Positions 50,078-60,096 of a stretch of 64,000 bases of DNA are shown piece after piece. The notes under the pieces were generated by a model. That model saw nothing but the letters and a program-made list of their open reading frames with translations, had not been told where the DNA came from and made no database searches. Origin of the DNA: Paenibacillus doosanensis (GTDB lineage: Bacteria > Bacillota > Bacilli > Paenibacillales > NBRC-103111); contig NZ_JANYUY010000002.1 of assembly GCF_025060755.1 (NCBI RefSeq), positions 1-64,000 on the forward strand, given 5' to 3'. Each line of letters opens with the position of its first letter. The first letter of the stretch is position 1. The position numbers and the translations under genes are program-made.

Positions 50078-51292
50078 TTACGGAGTATATCCATAGGAGC
50101 CCGGCGCAAAGGTAGACGGATCATACCATTTGTACCCCGCGGCTGGAGCGGACCACGGCTCGGGCTGCGGCTCTACGCTTTGCTGCGGAATTTCGTTCTC
50201 CGGCCCGGTTGTAACGATAGGCGTCACCGGATCAAGCTGAAGCTGCTGCACTTGCCCCAAGTTTTTATAGGACTCGGACTTAGCCAGCCAATTGATAATG
50301 TTGACCAAAAGCACCCCGTCGTCGCCTTCTTTGAAGCCGTCGTAGGTTGTCTTGGCCTTGCCTGTATCCTCGCGCATATATTTCGGCATAGCGTCTTCCA
50401 CCGGAGACGAGTCGCCGATGAAAGCGGCCTTGCCTAGGCCCGCCTTCGAAATCGCTACGAACGGCCCCTCGGCGGCTCCTCCTCCGGCATATACCCCTTT
50501 ATCGACCGCATTGGCCCATTTGACCGTCGTTTGCGGCATGAATACGATCCCCTTGGCTTTCAAAGGATCGGTGATCAGAAGAGTTCCTCCGGCATGCATT
50601 TCCACTTGACTCACGCCGCTTGTAATACCGAACGATTGTACCGGGCTTACAATATCCGTGTTAGTCGCTTCAATATCGCCGAGCGCATTATAGCGGAATT
50701 TAACCCCGAAATTTTGACTGAGCCACTCGGAGCTTACGACACCCTGCATCGCAGTAGACATCCGCTCGTCCGCATTCATTCCTTTGGCCGGATCGTTCCA
50801 GGCGCCGCGGCGGTATCCGTTCATAACCTCCGAGGCATCCCAGCGGTTCACGTTCCGGTCTGCGTTATAATGGTCGGCGATGAAGAAGATACTCCCGCCC
50901 TTCTGCACATATTCCGTCATCGCAGCCTGTTCGGATACTTTATAAGGAATATTGGCTTCGCCGATGACGAGTACGGCATAGTCTTTCAAATCTTCATAGG
51001 TGATCGGAGTCGTTTTCCGCAGTTCCTGCACGTAGTAACCTTCCTTGGCTATCGCGTCGGCAAAATCCGAGAAGCCTCCGTCGATAACCCAGTCCGCCGC
51101 GCCGGCCGTCTGTCCGTGAGTATTGTCGAACAGCACCTTTTTTCCGTTGGGCGTGCCTGTCGGCTGGATATACGGAGCGGGATCGTTAGCCCCTTCCGCC
51201 CATACGGAAGGCAATGCGGCTATATTCAGCGCCACGACTCCCGCCATCACGGCAGGGAGCGTACGGCGCATAAGTTGACGCCAAGTTTTCAA
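50078..51292 (-). CDS. Secreted protein with a GATase-like (GIFT-type) domain
   Basis: 404 residues from TTG 51292 (AGGAGG eight bases upstream). Signal peptide about 1-33 (cleavage near VWAEG). Residues 50-320 form an alpha/beta domain of glutamine-amidotransferase-like type: VLFDNTHGQTAG, YAVLVIGEANIPY, GGSIFFIADHYNADR, then AAFIGDSSPVED. The catalytic Cys of true amidotransferases is absent, so a binding role is likely. The Pro/Gln-rich tail ends in repeated Tyr-Gly. It follows the S-layer-homology gene by 20 bases in one operon, so the two proteins probably work together at the cell surface. Confidence 0.75.
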   Translation of the reverse strand: MKTWRQLMRRTLPAVMAGVVALNIAALPSVWAEGANDPAPYIQPTGTPNGKKVLFDNTHGQTAGAADWVIDGGFSDFADAIAKEGYYVQELRKTTPITYEDLKDYAVLVIGEANIPYKVSEQAAMTEYVQKGGSIFFIADHYNADRNVNRWDASEVMNGYRRGAWNDPAKGMNADERMSTAMQGVVSSEWLSQNFGVKFRYNALGDIEATNTDIVSPVQSFGITSGVSQVEMHAGGTLLITDPLKAKGIVFMPQTTVKWANAVDKGVYAGGGAAEGPFVAISKAGLGKAAFIGDSSPVEDAMPKYMREDTGKAKTTYDGFKEGDDGVLLVNIINWLAKSESYKNLGQVQQLQLDPVTPIVTTGPENEIPQQSVEPQPEPWSAPAAGYKWYDPSTFAPGSYGYTP

Positions 51293-51312
51293 AAAGAGTT
51301 CCTCCTATTCAA

Positions 51313-54300
51313 TTATGGATTCGTTGAAATAGTCACATCATCGATAATGGCCTCAGACTTGCTGCTATCCCCTGCGGCAAGAACCGAGAAAATAATGACA
51401 TAATCTCCGCTGGATTTGGCAATGAAATCATAATCATAGAGAGCCCACGCCGATGACAACTCTTTATAGTCCCCATATGTATCATAGGCTAGGGAAGACC
51501 CTACCAGCGCGTTGCTATTTCTTAATTTAGCCGATCCTTTGGCCCAATACTTTATATAATAATGCTGATCTTTGACCAATGATACGGTCTGAGTTGTAAA
51601 ACGCACATGGTTTTTGCTATCCTCGTTAATTAACTGAACTGCATAAGAGCCCGTATGCGCATCCGTCGTTTGCGATACTTTATTCGGTTTGATATTCGTA
51701 CCGCTGCCCATCCACGCATCCGGCATTCCGTCCGTCCCCCATACCTCGAAGCCTCCGTTCGCGATGGTTACCGGACCGGCAGTCTCGCTCACCGTCACAT
51801 TTGCGCTTGGGGATGCCGTGACGCCCGCGATCTGTGCGGTCAGCTTATGCGGGCCGGCTTGGTCCAACGTCAGCGACACCGAAGCGGAACCGTTGGCGAA
51901 CGTAACCGGACCGGAATACACCTTGCCGTATACGCTGCTGGTTACGCTGATCTCAATGCTTCCGTTCAGAGCTTTGCCGTCCTGGCCCTTAGCGTTCAAA
52001 ATATCCAGCGCGAAGGATTGACCGGAAGCCGGTTTGTTCGTAGACACCGAAAGCGATGCTCCGGACAGGTCCGTGCCGAGCTGCTCGGTCACAAGCATAT
52101 AGACAGGATCGGTGCCGGTTGCGGAAATCTCCAGCAAAGCGCCTGCGGCCTGCGGAGCGATCTCCACGGAGAAATCTCCTGTTGATGCGTCCGCCGCCGC
52201 ACTGCCGAGGGTTGCGCCCGCTGCGCTTACGGTTACGGTCGCTCCCGCTTTGGCGGTTCCCGTTACGGTGGTATCTCGAACAGTAACCGGGTTGACCGTA
52301 GGCTGTTCTTTCATCGCTTCAACGGTAATGGTGAACGGCTTAAGCGCCGACTGATCGCCGCGCGAGATGATAGCTTTTAGCGTCACCTGCGTATCGGCAG
52401 CCAAAGCCGCTCGGGTTACCGCGCCTGTGGCGACATTCACGATAGAAGACTGCGAAGCGTCCGCCAGCTGCCAAGCTACTTTCGTGCCGTCCACTCCGCG
52501 ATCGGTAAGAACGACACCCGCTTCAACGCCGTCGTAGAACACGTACAGCACGGCCGCTTCATTCGCTACCGCTTGAGCGTCGGATACCGCTTGAGCTTTG
52601 ATTGTAATCTCGAATGATCTGGTTGCCAAATTTCCGTTCAAGTTCAGATTGGCCGTCAACGTCACCTGCCGATCCGGCTGCCCGAAGGCAGGCTGATTCA
52701 CCTGACCTGCCGCAGACACGATACCGGCATCGCTCGTAGTCCATGTGATGACGGAACCGTTGCTGCCTGCCGCCGGCAAATCGAGATCGGCGTACACGGC
52801 CGATATGTCGCCCAAGTCCAATGCGTTCTTATCAAGCTGAACCTTATCTGCATCGGATACTTTCCCCTGCTTCGCCACATCGTCGGCGCTGCGGGGATAG
52901 ATCTCGACCGTAGTATTGAACATGACGGAAATTCCCGTTACATCGACGATATCGCCGTTGGCGATGGCTCCGCCGTAATTGACCGCATATTTTTGGCCGT
53001 AAACTTTGATAACATTTCCATCCAGATCCGTTGCGTCAAAATTACTGCCGGACAAATTCGAAACGATCAAATGCTTCACCGCTACCAATTGTCCTCCTTT
53101 GGACGGAACATCCGCTGCAGGAATCACCTGCGCCGCAGGTACATCGGTCTGACCGGTGACAGTAAATACCGCGCCCGTCAGCTCGATTTCGCCGTTATAC
53201 GTCGTTTTCACGCCGGAAGATATCGATACCTGATCTCCTGGATTCACCGCCGTTTTGGTCGCAGGCGAGTAGACGAGAATACCGCCCGTTGCATCCTGCA
53301 TATAGAACGTATTCACCTTATCGCTTTTGGTTGTGACTACACCCGAGGTCGCAACGGTCGCGCTGTCCGCCTGCCCTCTAACTTCGGCGAGAGTCAAACC
53401 GGACGCCGACTGAGCTTTGACGGTGACGTCAAACGTACGGCTGGCAGAAACCGCATTGCTTGTGACCGTAGCGGTCAAAACCGCCTTGGCGTCCGGTTGC
53501 CCGATCGCAGGACGCGTCACTGCGCCTGCTGCCGTAACCACTGATGCATCGCTGGTTGCCCAAGTAATGGCAGAACCGTTAACTCCGGTCTCTGGCAAGG
53601 TCAGATTCGCCGTAACGGCGGACAGATCGCCCAGGTTCAGCGCTTCCTTGTCGGCTTGCGCTTTTTGTTCATCGGTCATGCCGGTTTGCCCGGGCAAGCC
53701 TTTGATCGTAAAGGTAAAGCTGATTTCCCGGACCGCTTGGCCTACGGTGATTTTGACTGCAAGCGTCACAGTCGTGTCTTCGGTACCGCGCGTCACTTTG
53801 ACATGAACGCCGTCGACGATGCTCAAGGCATCCGAGCCGCTCATCCACTGCAGCGCCGCTTCCGTTCCGGACAGGGCGGGAAGATCGAAGTCGCCGGTCA
53901 GCTCCGCAGACGATAGCTTGTTTTGGAGCTCGCCAGCCGCTTGCGCCGCGCCGTTCAAATCGGAGAGCAGCTTGACCAGCGTTTCTTGGGCCGAGGCATC
54001 GGTTGTGGTGATCGATACTCCGCTGTCATCAGACACGAGAACTTGACTGAAGTCGCCGTTCAGGATCACGTCGCCCGACAGGTTCAACACCCCCACGCCG
54101 CTTCCCGTCCCCAATTGCAAAGTGGTGCCGGCCGCCGGCCGGTTCACGGTGACGCTGCCGATCGTGCCGGTGCTAAACAAATCCAATATAGCCGGAGTGA
54201 GAATATTCAAGGCTCCGATAGAGGAACCGCCTTCGGTTACCACATGGACCGGATTGGCCTGTTCCGCCGTATCGATACGGAGAACATGGGGGACGATAAC

Positions 54301-55566
54301 GTTCATCAGATGAATCGAATTCGCCGCGCCGGATTTAATCTCGATATTCTCAGCCGTTATATTTCTCAGGGTGATTTCACCCTCAGGACCCGGGTCTAAC
54401 GTCAGCGTGCCGTTAATCACAGTCTCTCCGTCTGCCGGTCCGTATGTACCGCTGGAAGTAAGGGTATAATCGGAATTATAAGTTCCTGCAACCGCGAACG
54501 GATCGGAAGGCTTGGAAGAGCCGATCGAGCCTCTTGAGGTTCTGGTGGTTACTCCTGTCGCTTGCAGCCCGGTTGCTTTGCCTTTGTAGGTCAGGCGATA
54601 TACTTGCCCGCTCGTTTGGGCGCTTGTCGTCAGTTGAACGACGTTCGGCATGCTTGTTTTGACCGCAGCCCCCGAAACGGTAAGACCGTTATCGAATTGA
54701 AAATCCGCAGCAGCCGCGGCTTCCACCTTATCTTGGAATACGACTTCCATGCTCGTATTCGTCGTAGCAATCAGATCCTTAACGGCAGAGACTGTATCCT
54801 CTGCGGCGTTCTGTCCGTCCGTCGAACCGGTCGAACCCGTTGAGCCTCCGCCGGCGGCAGATTTCAGCAGCTCATCCGCTTTGTTCAAATACTTTGTTTT
54901 ATTGAATTTAAACTCGTAGCCTAAGCGAGCCAGTGCTTGGCGCTCAGCCGTATCCTTCGGCTGAAACTTCACACCGCCTTTGCCATCCTCCAAGCCTCCG
55001 ATGAAGCCGATGTTAAAAGCAAACGCTACATCGCCCTTAGCCCAGTCCGACACCGAGCCGAAGTCGCTGAGCTTCGCCTCCTTACCATTTTTAGCCGCTT
55101 GCGGCTCCAAGCCGAACGACCGGATGAAGAAGGCCGCAAGCTCTTCACGGGTAACCGTTTGGTCGGGCGAGAACTTATCTGCGGCAGTGCCTTCGGTTAC
55201 TCCGGATTCGACCAGAGCCCCTACGAAGCCGCGGTACCATGCGTCATCCGGCACGTCCTTGAAGACGGCGGCAGCGGATACCTTCTCCTGAAGTCCCATC
55301 GACATGACCAAAATTTTGGCCATCTGAGCACGGGTCACCGCGTCATGCGGCTTGAACAATCCCCCGTCAAAGCCGGACAAAATACCGGCGTCGGACAAAG
55401 CCTGAATCTCTTTGACCGCATAAGAATCTCCAAGATCCTTGTATCCGCTCGCCGCGGCATTCGAGTCCTGGGCCATCGCAGCCGTTCCCCAGCCGAAAAA
55501 CGACGAACATAGCATACATGCCGTAATGCTCCGGGCCGTCCATTTTTTCATTTTGTTTTTAATCAA
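51313..55566 (-). CDS. Giant S-layer-homology surface protein with Ig-like and OB-fold domains
   Basis: 1417 residues from TTG 55566 (GAGGAG seven bases upstream; ATG 55551 is too far from it). Signal peptide 1-32; three SLH domains (about 37-220) that bind pyruvylated wall polymer; a Gly/Ser/Thr linker; a beta-helix-like region (about 360-530) with short repeating strands; atypical bacterial Ig-like domains (about 535-640, 645-735, 925-1015, 1015-1090); an OB-fold domain (about 740-920, LTLAEVRGQADSATVATSGVV) as in YhcR-type nucleases; two more beta domains; and a C-terminal jelly-roll like CBM4/9 (about 1265-1417). No enzymatic domain is evident. It may be a scaffold or carbohydrate-binding surface protein. 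Confidence 0.85.
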   Translation of the reverse strand: MIKNKMKKWTARSITACMLCSSFFGWGTAAMAQDSNAAASGYKDLGDSYAVKEIQALSDAGILSGFDGGLFKPHDAVTRAQMAKILVMSMGLQEKVSAAAVFKDVPDDAWYRGFVGALVESGVTEGTAADKFSPDQTVTREELAAFFIRSFGLEPQAAKNGKEAKLSDFGSVSDWAKGDVAFAFNIGFIGGLEDGKGGVKFQPKDTAERQALARLGYEFKFNKTKYLNKADELLKSAAGGGSTGSTGSTDGQNAAEDTVSAVKDLIATTNTSMEVVFQDKVEAAAAADFQFDNGLTVSGAAVKTSMPNVVQLTTSAQTSGQVYRLTYKGKATGLQATGVTTRTSRGSIGSSKPSDPFAVAGTYNSDYTLTSSGTYGPADGETVINGTLTLDPGPEGEITLRNITAENIEIKSGAANSIHLMNVIVPHVLRIDTAEQANPVHVVTEGGSSIGALNILTPAILDLFSTGTIGSVTVNRPAAGTTLQLGTGSGVGVLNLSGDVILNGDFSQVLVSDDSGVSITTTDASAQETLVKLLSDLNGAAQAAGELQNKLSSAELTGDFDLPALSGTEAALQWMSGSDALSIVDGVHVKVTRGTEDTTVTLAVKITVGQAVREISFTFTIKGLPGQTGMTDEQKAQADKEALNLGDLSAVTANLTLPETGVNGSAITWATSDASVVTAAGAVTRPAIGQPDAKAVLTATVTSNAVSASRTFDVTVKAQSASGLTLAEVRGQADSATVATSGVVTTKSDKVNTFYMQDATGGILVYSPATKTAVNPGDQVSISSGVKTTYNGEIELTGAVFTVTGQTDVPAAQVIPAADVPSKGGQLVAVKHLIVSNLSGSNFDATDLDGNVIKVYGQKYAVNYGGAIANGDIVDVTGISVMFNTTVEIYPRSADDVAKQGKVSDADKVQLDKNALDLGDISAVYADLDLPAAGSNGSVITWTTSDAGIVSAAGQVNQPAFGQPDRQVTLTANLNLNGNLATRSFEITIKAQAVSDAQAVANEAAVLYVFYDGVEAGVVLTDRGVDGTKVAWQLADASQSSIVNVATGAVTRAALAADTQVTLKAIISRGDQSALKPFTITVEAMKEQPTVNPVTVRDTTVTGTAKAGATVTVSAAGATLGSAAADASTGDFSVEIAPQAAGALLEISATGTDPVYMLVTEQLGTDLSGASLSVSTNKPASGQSFALDILNAKGQDGKALNGSIEISVTSSVYGKVYSGPVTFANGSASVSLTLDQAGPHKLTAQIAGVTASPSANVTVSETAGPVTIANGGFEVWGTDGMPDAWMGSGTNIKPNKVSQTTDAHTGSYAVQLINEDSKNHVRFTTQTVSLVKDQHYYIKYWAKGSAKLRNSNALVGSSLAYDTYGDYKELSSAWALYDYDFIAKSSGDYVIIFSVLAAGDSSKSEAIIDDVTISTNP

Positions 55567-55598
55567 AAATAATCTCCTCTCTGATGTGGGATACGAGC

Positions 55599-55604
55599 AT
55601 TATA
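55599..55604 (-). promoter_or_regulatory. Possible -10 element of the S-layer-homology operon
   Basis: Minus strand TATAAT, 32 bases before the TTG start codon. No good -35 is present 16-18 bases upstream, so the promoter is tentative. Confidence 0.4.
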
Positions 55605-55760
55605 CAGCATTTTTTCCGACCATCGTATAAATAAAATGTAAATTTGAAAATTAATGCTGGAAAGGGACCCGGCCTTGTCATTTGTAAACAATATCCATTT
55701 ATTTTTGCACAAGGAGAGCAAGTGGGGAACGGGAACGGAGTCGCCTCTTGATCTGCGAAA

Positions 55761-55810
55761 AGAACAACGCCTGCCCCGAAGCATAGCGCTTCGGCGACAG
55801 GCGTTGTTCT
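55761..55810 (-). terminator. Terminator after the SulP gene
   Basis: AGAACAACGCCTG (55761-55773) pairs with CAGGCGTTGTTCT (55798-55810), with an inner CGAAGC/GCTTCG stem, and TTTTC follows on the minus strand. Confidence 0.85.
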
Positions 55811-55842
55811 CATCATTCTTTCTCATTATATGACGCGGAAGC

Positions 55843-57297
55843 TCAATGCGGCGAACCGCCGGAGAGACCGACTCGCTCGATCATACTCCGGCTTTCCGGA
55901 TTGAGACCCGTGAGGGTCACTTTTTTCCCGAGTCCGGCGTATTTCTGAGTCGCTTTGGAAATGGCGGTCACCGCGGAGATGTCCCAAACATGGGAAGCGC
56001 TCAGATCGATGACGACATGATCGGGGTCCGACGAGTAATCGAACAATTCGACAAAATGCATCATCGTCCCGAAAAACAGCTGCCCCGAAACTTCGTACAC
56101 TTTATGCCCCTCGTCGTTCAGACGCGTTTCGCAGCGCAGCCGGGCCATCTTCCAGCCGAAGTTCAACGCGCTCAGCACGACGCCGGCGACAACGCCGATC
56201 GCCAGATCGGAAGTCGCTACGACGATCGCGACCGTCAGCACCATGACGATGGCGTCGCCGCGCGGAATTTTGCCGATCGTCCGCACGGAATTCCAGTCGA
56301 AGGTACCGATCGATACCATGAACATAACGCCGACCAGGGCGGCCATCGGAATTTGCTTCACGACGTCTCCGAGCACGATAATCAGGAACAGCAGGAACAC
56401 CCCGGCCACCAGCGTAGACAAGCGGGTGCGACCGCCCGATTTGACGTTGATCACCGTCTGTCCGATCATGGCGCAGCCGGCCATCCCGCCGAAAAATCCG
56501 GTAATGATGTTCGCAATGCCTTGGCCGCGGATTTCCCGGTTTTTATTGCTCTTCGTTTCGGTCATTTCATCGACGATCGTCGAAGTCAGCAGCGTCTCCG
56601 TCATGCCTACGACCGCCAAAGCAAGCGAATAAGGCAGCAAGGCGAACAAGGTGCCCCAAGACAAGCTGATCTCGGGAATATGGAAAAACGGAAGCGCCTG
56701 GCGAATTTCGCCCATGTCGCCGACCGTGCGCACATCGGCTCCCGTCGCTACCGAGACGATCGTCATAATAATGATCGCCGCAAGCGCCGACGGGAACGCC
56801 TTCGTCAAACGCGGCAGCAAATAAATAATCGCCAGCGTTCCCGCCACCATAGCGTACATGACCCAGGTCGCCCCTGCGAAGTTGGGCAGCTGCGCCATAA
56901 AAATAATAATCGCCAAGGCGTTCACAAAGCCGGTAATGACCGACTGCGGGACGAACGTTATAAATCTGCCGACCTTCAAAGCTCCGAGAATCCACTGCAG
57001 TATCCCCGTCAGTACCGTTACCGCAAACAAATAATCCAAGCCGTACTTGGCGATGATCGGCCCCATCAGCGAAGCCATCGCTCCCGTCGCCGCCGAGATC
57101 ATGCCGGGACGACCCCCAAAAAACGAGATGCTCACGGCGATCGTAAACGATGCGTACAGGCCGACCATCGGGTCCACGCCCGCCATAATCGAGAAGGCGA
57201 TCGCCTCGGGAATGAGCGCGAAGGCCACCGTCAAACCGGATAAAAAGTCGTTGCGGACATTGCCAAAGAAACCTTGTTTCAGCCATTCAAAAAACAA
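55843..57297 (-). CDS. SulP-family anion transporter with STAS domain
   Basis: 484 residues from TTG 57297 with AGGAGAGGA upstream; a GTG at 57342 is possible but lacks a site. Some twelve membrane segments, with the N-terminal motif LSGLTVAFALIPEAIAFSIMAGVDPMVGLY, then ITGFFGGMAGCAMIGQTVINVKSGGRTRLS, followed by a short STAS domain (about 400-484, VIDLSASHVWDISAVTAI). SulP proteins carry sulfate, bicarbonate or other anions; the shorter bacterial forms such as BicA are Na+/bicarbonate symporters. The anion is not determined here. Single-gene transcript. Confidence 0.92.
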   Translation of the reverse strand: MFFEWLKQGFFGNVRNDFLSGLTVAFALIPEAIAFSIMAGVDPMVGLYASFTIAVSISFFGGRPGMISAATGAMASLMGPIIAKYGLDYLFAVTVLTGILQWILGALKVGRFITFVPQSVITGFVNALAIIIFMAQLPNFAGATWVMYAMVAGTLAIIYLLPRLTKAFPSALAAIIIMTIVSVATGADVRTVGDMGEIRQALPFFHIPEISLSWGTLFALLPYSLALAVVGMTETLLTSTIVDEMTETKSNKNREIRGQGIANIITGFFGGMAGCAMIGQTVINVKSGGRTRLSTLVAGVFLLFLIIVLGDVVKQIPMAALVGVMFMVSIGTFDWNSVRTIGKIPRGDAIVMVLTVAIVVATSDLAIGVVAGVVLSALNFGWKMARLRCETRLNDEGHKVYEVSGQLFFGTMMHFVELFDYSSDPDHVVIDLSASHVWDISAVTAISKATQKYAGLGKKVTLTGLNPESRSMIERVGLSGGSPH

Positions 57298-57555
57298 GAA
57301 AAATCCTCTCCTATTCCGTTGTTTATCTAGTTGGCGCTCCACTCTCAGGATTGCCGGGGCCGATATTCACTGCCCTAGATTATAAACGGTAAGAGAAGAT
57401 CTTTCACGCCATTAGACAAGCAGGAGAGGCGGAAATCGGGCGTTTCTCTTAGCAAACTTTCCATTTTCGCCTCATTCCGCATTATTTCTTGCACAGGCGA
57501 CTCAGTATTGCGCTTTATGCATTCCGTCTGCCTCAACGCCCTGCAGCCCCGTAGA

Positions 57556-58218
57556 CTATTTCCGCCCGTAATCGGCCTTAATTTCCCCCCATGCCTTCGT
57601 ATCCCACTTGACGATCTTGTTCGTGTACGTATTGCCGCGCAGCCACTCCAAGGCCCGATCTACGAGCGTCCATATTTCTTCCGTCGACGCGTCCCGCGGC
57701 AAATTCGTCGCCACTTCCTTCTTGCGCACCCAGCTCATCGCCGTTACCGAATCGCTGTAGATGGTCATTGAGCTGCCCCTCTGCTTCAAATAGGCCAAGG
57801 CATGAACGATTGCCAGAAATTCGCCGAGATTGTTCGTTCCCTTCGCAATCGGCGGATGCTGAAACACAACTTCCCCGGTCTTCGTATAGACGCCCTTGTA
57901 TTCGACAATTCCGGGGTTGCCCCGGCTGCCGACATCGACGGACAGGCTGTCGAGATCCGCCTCCCCGGCGGCCTTCCCGCCGCCTGCGGAGGACTTGCGC
58001 CCCGAGCCGGAGGAAGCGGCCGAACCGCTCTTCACGCCCGCCATCGCGAACGAGGCTTTCCAGCCGCGGGCCAAGGCGGCCTTGGCCTCCGCTTCGCTCT
58101 CATAAGCTTTAAAGCGCGCCTGCGGGTAGCCGTTTGTCTGCGTCTGGCATTCCGCCCACGTTTTATAGATCCCGGGCACTTTTCCTTCCCACACGACGTA
58201 ATACTTTTGTTTGGCCAC
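57556..58218 (-). CDS. Ribonuclease H with N-terminal viroplasmin domain
   Basis: 220 residues from GTG 58218 (AAGGTG nine bases upstream). Residues 1-50 are the viroplasmin/caulimovirus-type RNA-hybrid-binding domain (KYYVVWEGKVPGIYKTWAE). A Gly/Ser/Lys linker follows (about 65-90), then the RNase H domain. The catalytic acids are present: Asp in SVDVGSRGNPG, Glu in NNLGEFLAI, Asp in IYSDSVTAMSWV and the final Asp in IKADYGRK or KWDTKAW. It removes RNA from RNA-DNA hybrids. recQ precedes it by 15 bases, so both are probably in one operon for genome maintenance. Confidence 0.92.
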   Translation of the reverse strand: MAKQKYYVVWEGKVPGIYKTWAECQTQTNGYPQARFKAYESEAEAKAALARGWKASFAMAGVKSGSAASSGSGRKSSAGGGKAAGEADLDSLSVDVGSRGNPGIVEYKGVYTKTGEVVFQHPPIAKGTNNLGEFLAIVHALAYLKQRGSSMTIYSDSVTAMSWVRKKEVATNLPRDASTEEIWTLVDRALEWLRGNTYTNKIVKWDTKAWGEIKADYGRK

Positions 58219-58233
58219 TACGCTACGCACCTT

Positions 58234-60012
58234 CTATTCGTTAAGATTTTTGAAAAATTCGATGAAATAGGCCCCGTATTTGAAAAATTTCGCTTCCCCG
58301 ACGCCTTTGATCTTCAGCATCGCCGCCGGGTTCGTCGGCTTGACGCCGCACATCTCCCTGAGGGTGCTGTCCGGAAAGACGATGTACGGCGGAATCCCTT
58401 CGCGCCGGGCAATCTCCAGCCGCAGGCCGCGCAGCTGGTCGAACAGCTCGGATTCGACGTCGCGGACGGCCGGTTCGGTACGAATGCGCATTTTCTGCAC
58501 GACCCGCTCTTCCCCGGACAGCACCGACTGGGCTTTCGGCGCAAGCCGCAGCACCGGGTATTTCCCCTCGGTGATGATCAAGTATCCTTCGGCTACGAGC
58601 AGCTGGATGAGATCGACGATCTCCTTTTCCGTCCGGTCCTTGAGCAGCCCGTAGGTGCTCAGCTCATGGAATCCCAGCTCGATCACCTTTTTGCTGCGCG
58701 AGCCTTTGAGCACCGCGGCAACGGTCGTCGCCCCGAAACGCTCTCTCATCCGGCGCACGCAGGAGAAAATTTTTTGCGACTCGACGGTAATATCCGTCAG
58801 CTGCCGTTCGGTGCTGCAGCTGCTGCAGCGGCCGCAATCTTCGCAGTCGTCGCCGAAATAGCGGACGATATAGCGCTGCAGGCATTGCGACGTATGGCAA
58901 TAATCCGCCATCTGCTGCACCCTGCGGTATTCCTGTGCTTGCCGCGCCGGATCGGCGATCGACTGCTCGATCAGAAACTTCTGGATATGAATGTCCTGCG
59001 GGCTGAACAGCAGCATGCACTCGCTGGGCTCTCCGTCGCGGCCCGCCCGGCCCGCTTCCTGATAATAAGCTTCCATGTTTTTCGGCATATTATAATGAAT
59101 GACATAGCGGACGTTCGATTTATCGATCCCCATGCCGAAGGCGTTGCTCGCTACGATCACCCGCACCTCGTCGTACAGAAACTGCTCCTGCGCCTCGGCA
59201 CGCTCTTTATCGCTTAAGCCCGCATGATACTTGCCCACAGGCACTTTATTTTTGCGCAGCAGCTCATACAGGTTGTCCACTTCCTTGCGCGTGGCCGCGT
59301 ATACGATGCCGACTTCCTCCGAATGCTCGCGGATATAATCGAGCATGACATCGCGCTTATTCTCCCCTTTGATAACGGAGAAGGCGAGGTTCTCGCGCGC
59401 GAAGCCGGTCACATGCATATCCGGCTCCTGCAGCTGCAGATGCTTGACGATATCTTCGCGCACCTGATCCGTCGCCGTCGCCGTGAAGGCGGCTACGATC
59501 GGCCGCTGCGGCAGGCGCTCCACGAGCCGGCTGATCGCCAGATAGCTGGGGCGGAAGTCATGACCCCACTGCGATACGCAGTGGGCCTCGTCCACCGCTA
59601 CCATCGGCACCTCGACCTCGCTCATCAAATCGATGAACCGCTCCGATTCGAGCCGCTCGGGCGCCACGTAGAGCAGCTTGTACTCGCCGCGGGCCGCCTT
59701 GTTGATTCTGAGCTCCACCTGTGCATAAGTCAATGAGCTGTTAATATAGGCGGCGGGAATGCCGATGCTGTCCAGCCCGTCCACCTGATCCTTCATGAGA
59801 GAAATCAGCGGCGAAATGACGATCGTCGTCCCCTGCATCAGCATGGCCGGCACCTGATAGCAGATCGATTTGCCGCCGCCTGTCGGCATAATGCCGAGCG
59901 TATCCTTTTTATCGAGAACACTTCGAATCACTTTCTTCTGTCCGTCCCGAAACGTCGCGTAGCCGTAATATGATTTGAGCACTCTTTCGGCTCGCTCCAT
60001 CATGCCTGCCAA
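58234..60012 (-). CDS. recQ: ATP-dependent DNA helicase RecQ
   Basis: 592 residues, the normal length. Helicase core: Walker A MPTGGGKSICYQ (near residue 40), DEAH box AVDEAHCVSQWGHDFRP, motif VI GRAGRDGEPS; then the RQC zinc site with cysteines in CHTSQCLQRYIV and DCEDCGRCSSC, and a C-terminal HRDC domain (about 510-590). 3'-5' helicase for recombination repair. The start is TTG 60012, with AAGGGGGAG seven bases upstream. It is followed after 15 bases by the RNase H gene. Confidence 0.95.
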   Translation of the reverse strand: MAGMMERAERVLKSYYGYATFRDGQKKVIRSVLDKKDTLGIMPTGGGKSICYQVPAMLMQGTTIVISPLISLMKDQVDGLDSIGIPAAYINSSLTYAQVELRINKAARGEYKLLYVAPERLESERFIDLMSEVEVPMVAVDEAHCVSQWGHDFRPSYLAISRLVERLPQRPIVAAFTATATDQVREDIVKHLQLQEPDMHVTGFARENLAFSVIKGENKRDVMLDYIREHSEEVGIVYAATRKEVDNLYELLRKNKVPVGKYHAGLSDKERAEAQEQFLYDEVRVIVASNAFGMGIDKSNVRYVIHYNMPKNMEAYYQEAGRAGRDGEPSECMLLFSPQDIHIQKFLIEQSIADPARQAQEYRRVQQMADYCHTSQCLQRYIVRYFGDDCEDCGRCSSCSTERQLTDITVESQKIFSCVRRMRERFGATTVAAVLKGSRSKKVIELGFHELSTYGLLKDRTEKEIVDLIQLLVAEGYLIITEGKYPVLRLAPKAQSVLSGEERVVQKMRIRTEPAVRDVESELFDQLRGLRLEIARREGIPPYIVFPDSTLREMCGVKPTNPAAMLKIKGVGEAKFFKYGAYFIEFFKNLNE

Positions 60013-60096
60013 ACGATGTCTCCCCCTTCCTATGTGAACACTTGCTCCATCTGCTTTCTCACCAGATTTTTCTCCGGCCGCCGTTACGCCGGGCTT

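Noticed and set aside
55846-57243. Plus-strand frame of 465 codons opposite the SulP gene
   Set aside because: Product is rich in Arg, His, Asp and Gln without any fold pattern; it mirrors the codon structure of the transporter gene.
57802-59217. Plus-strand frame of 471 codons opposite recQ and the RNase H gene
   Set aside because: Spans two well-supported genes on the other strand and has no recognisable motif.
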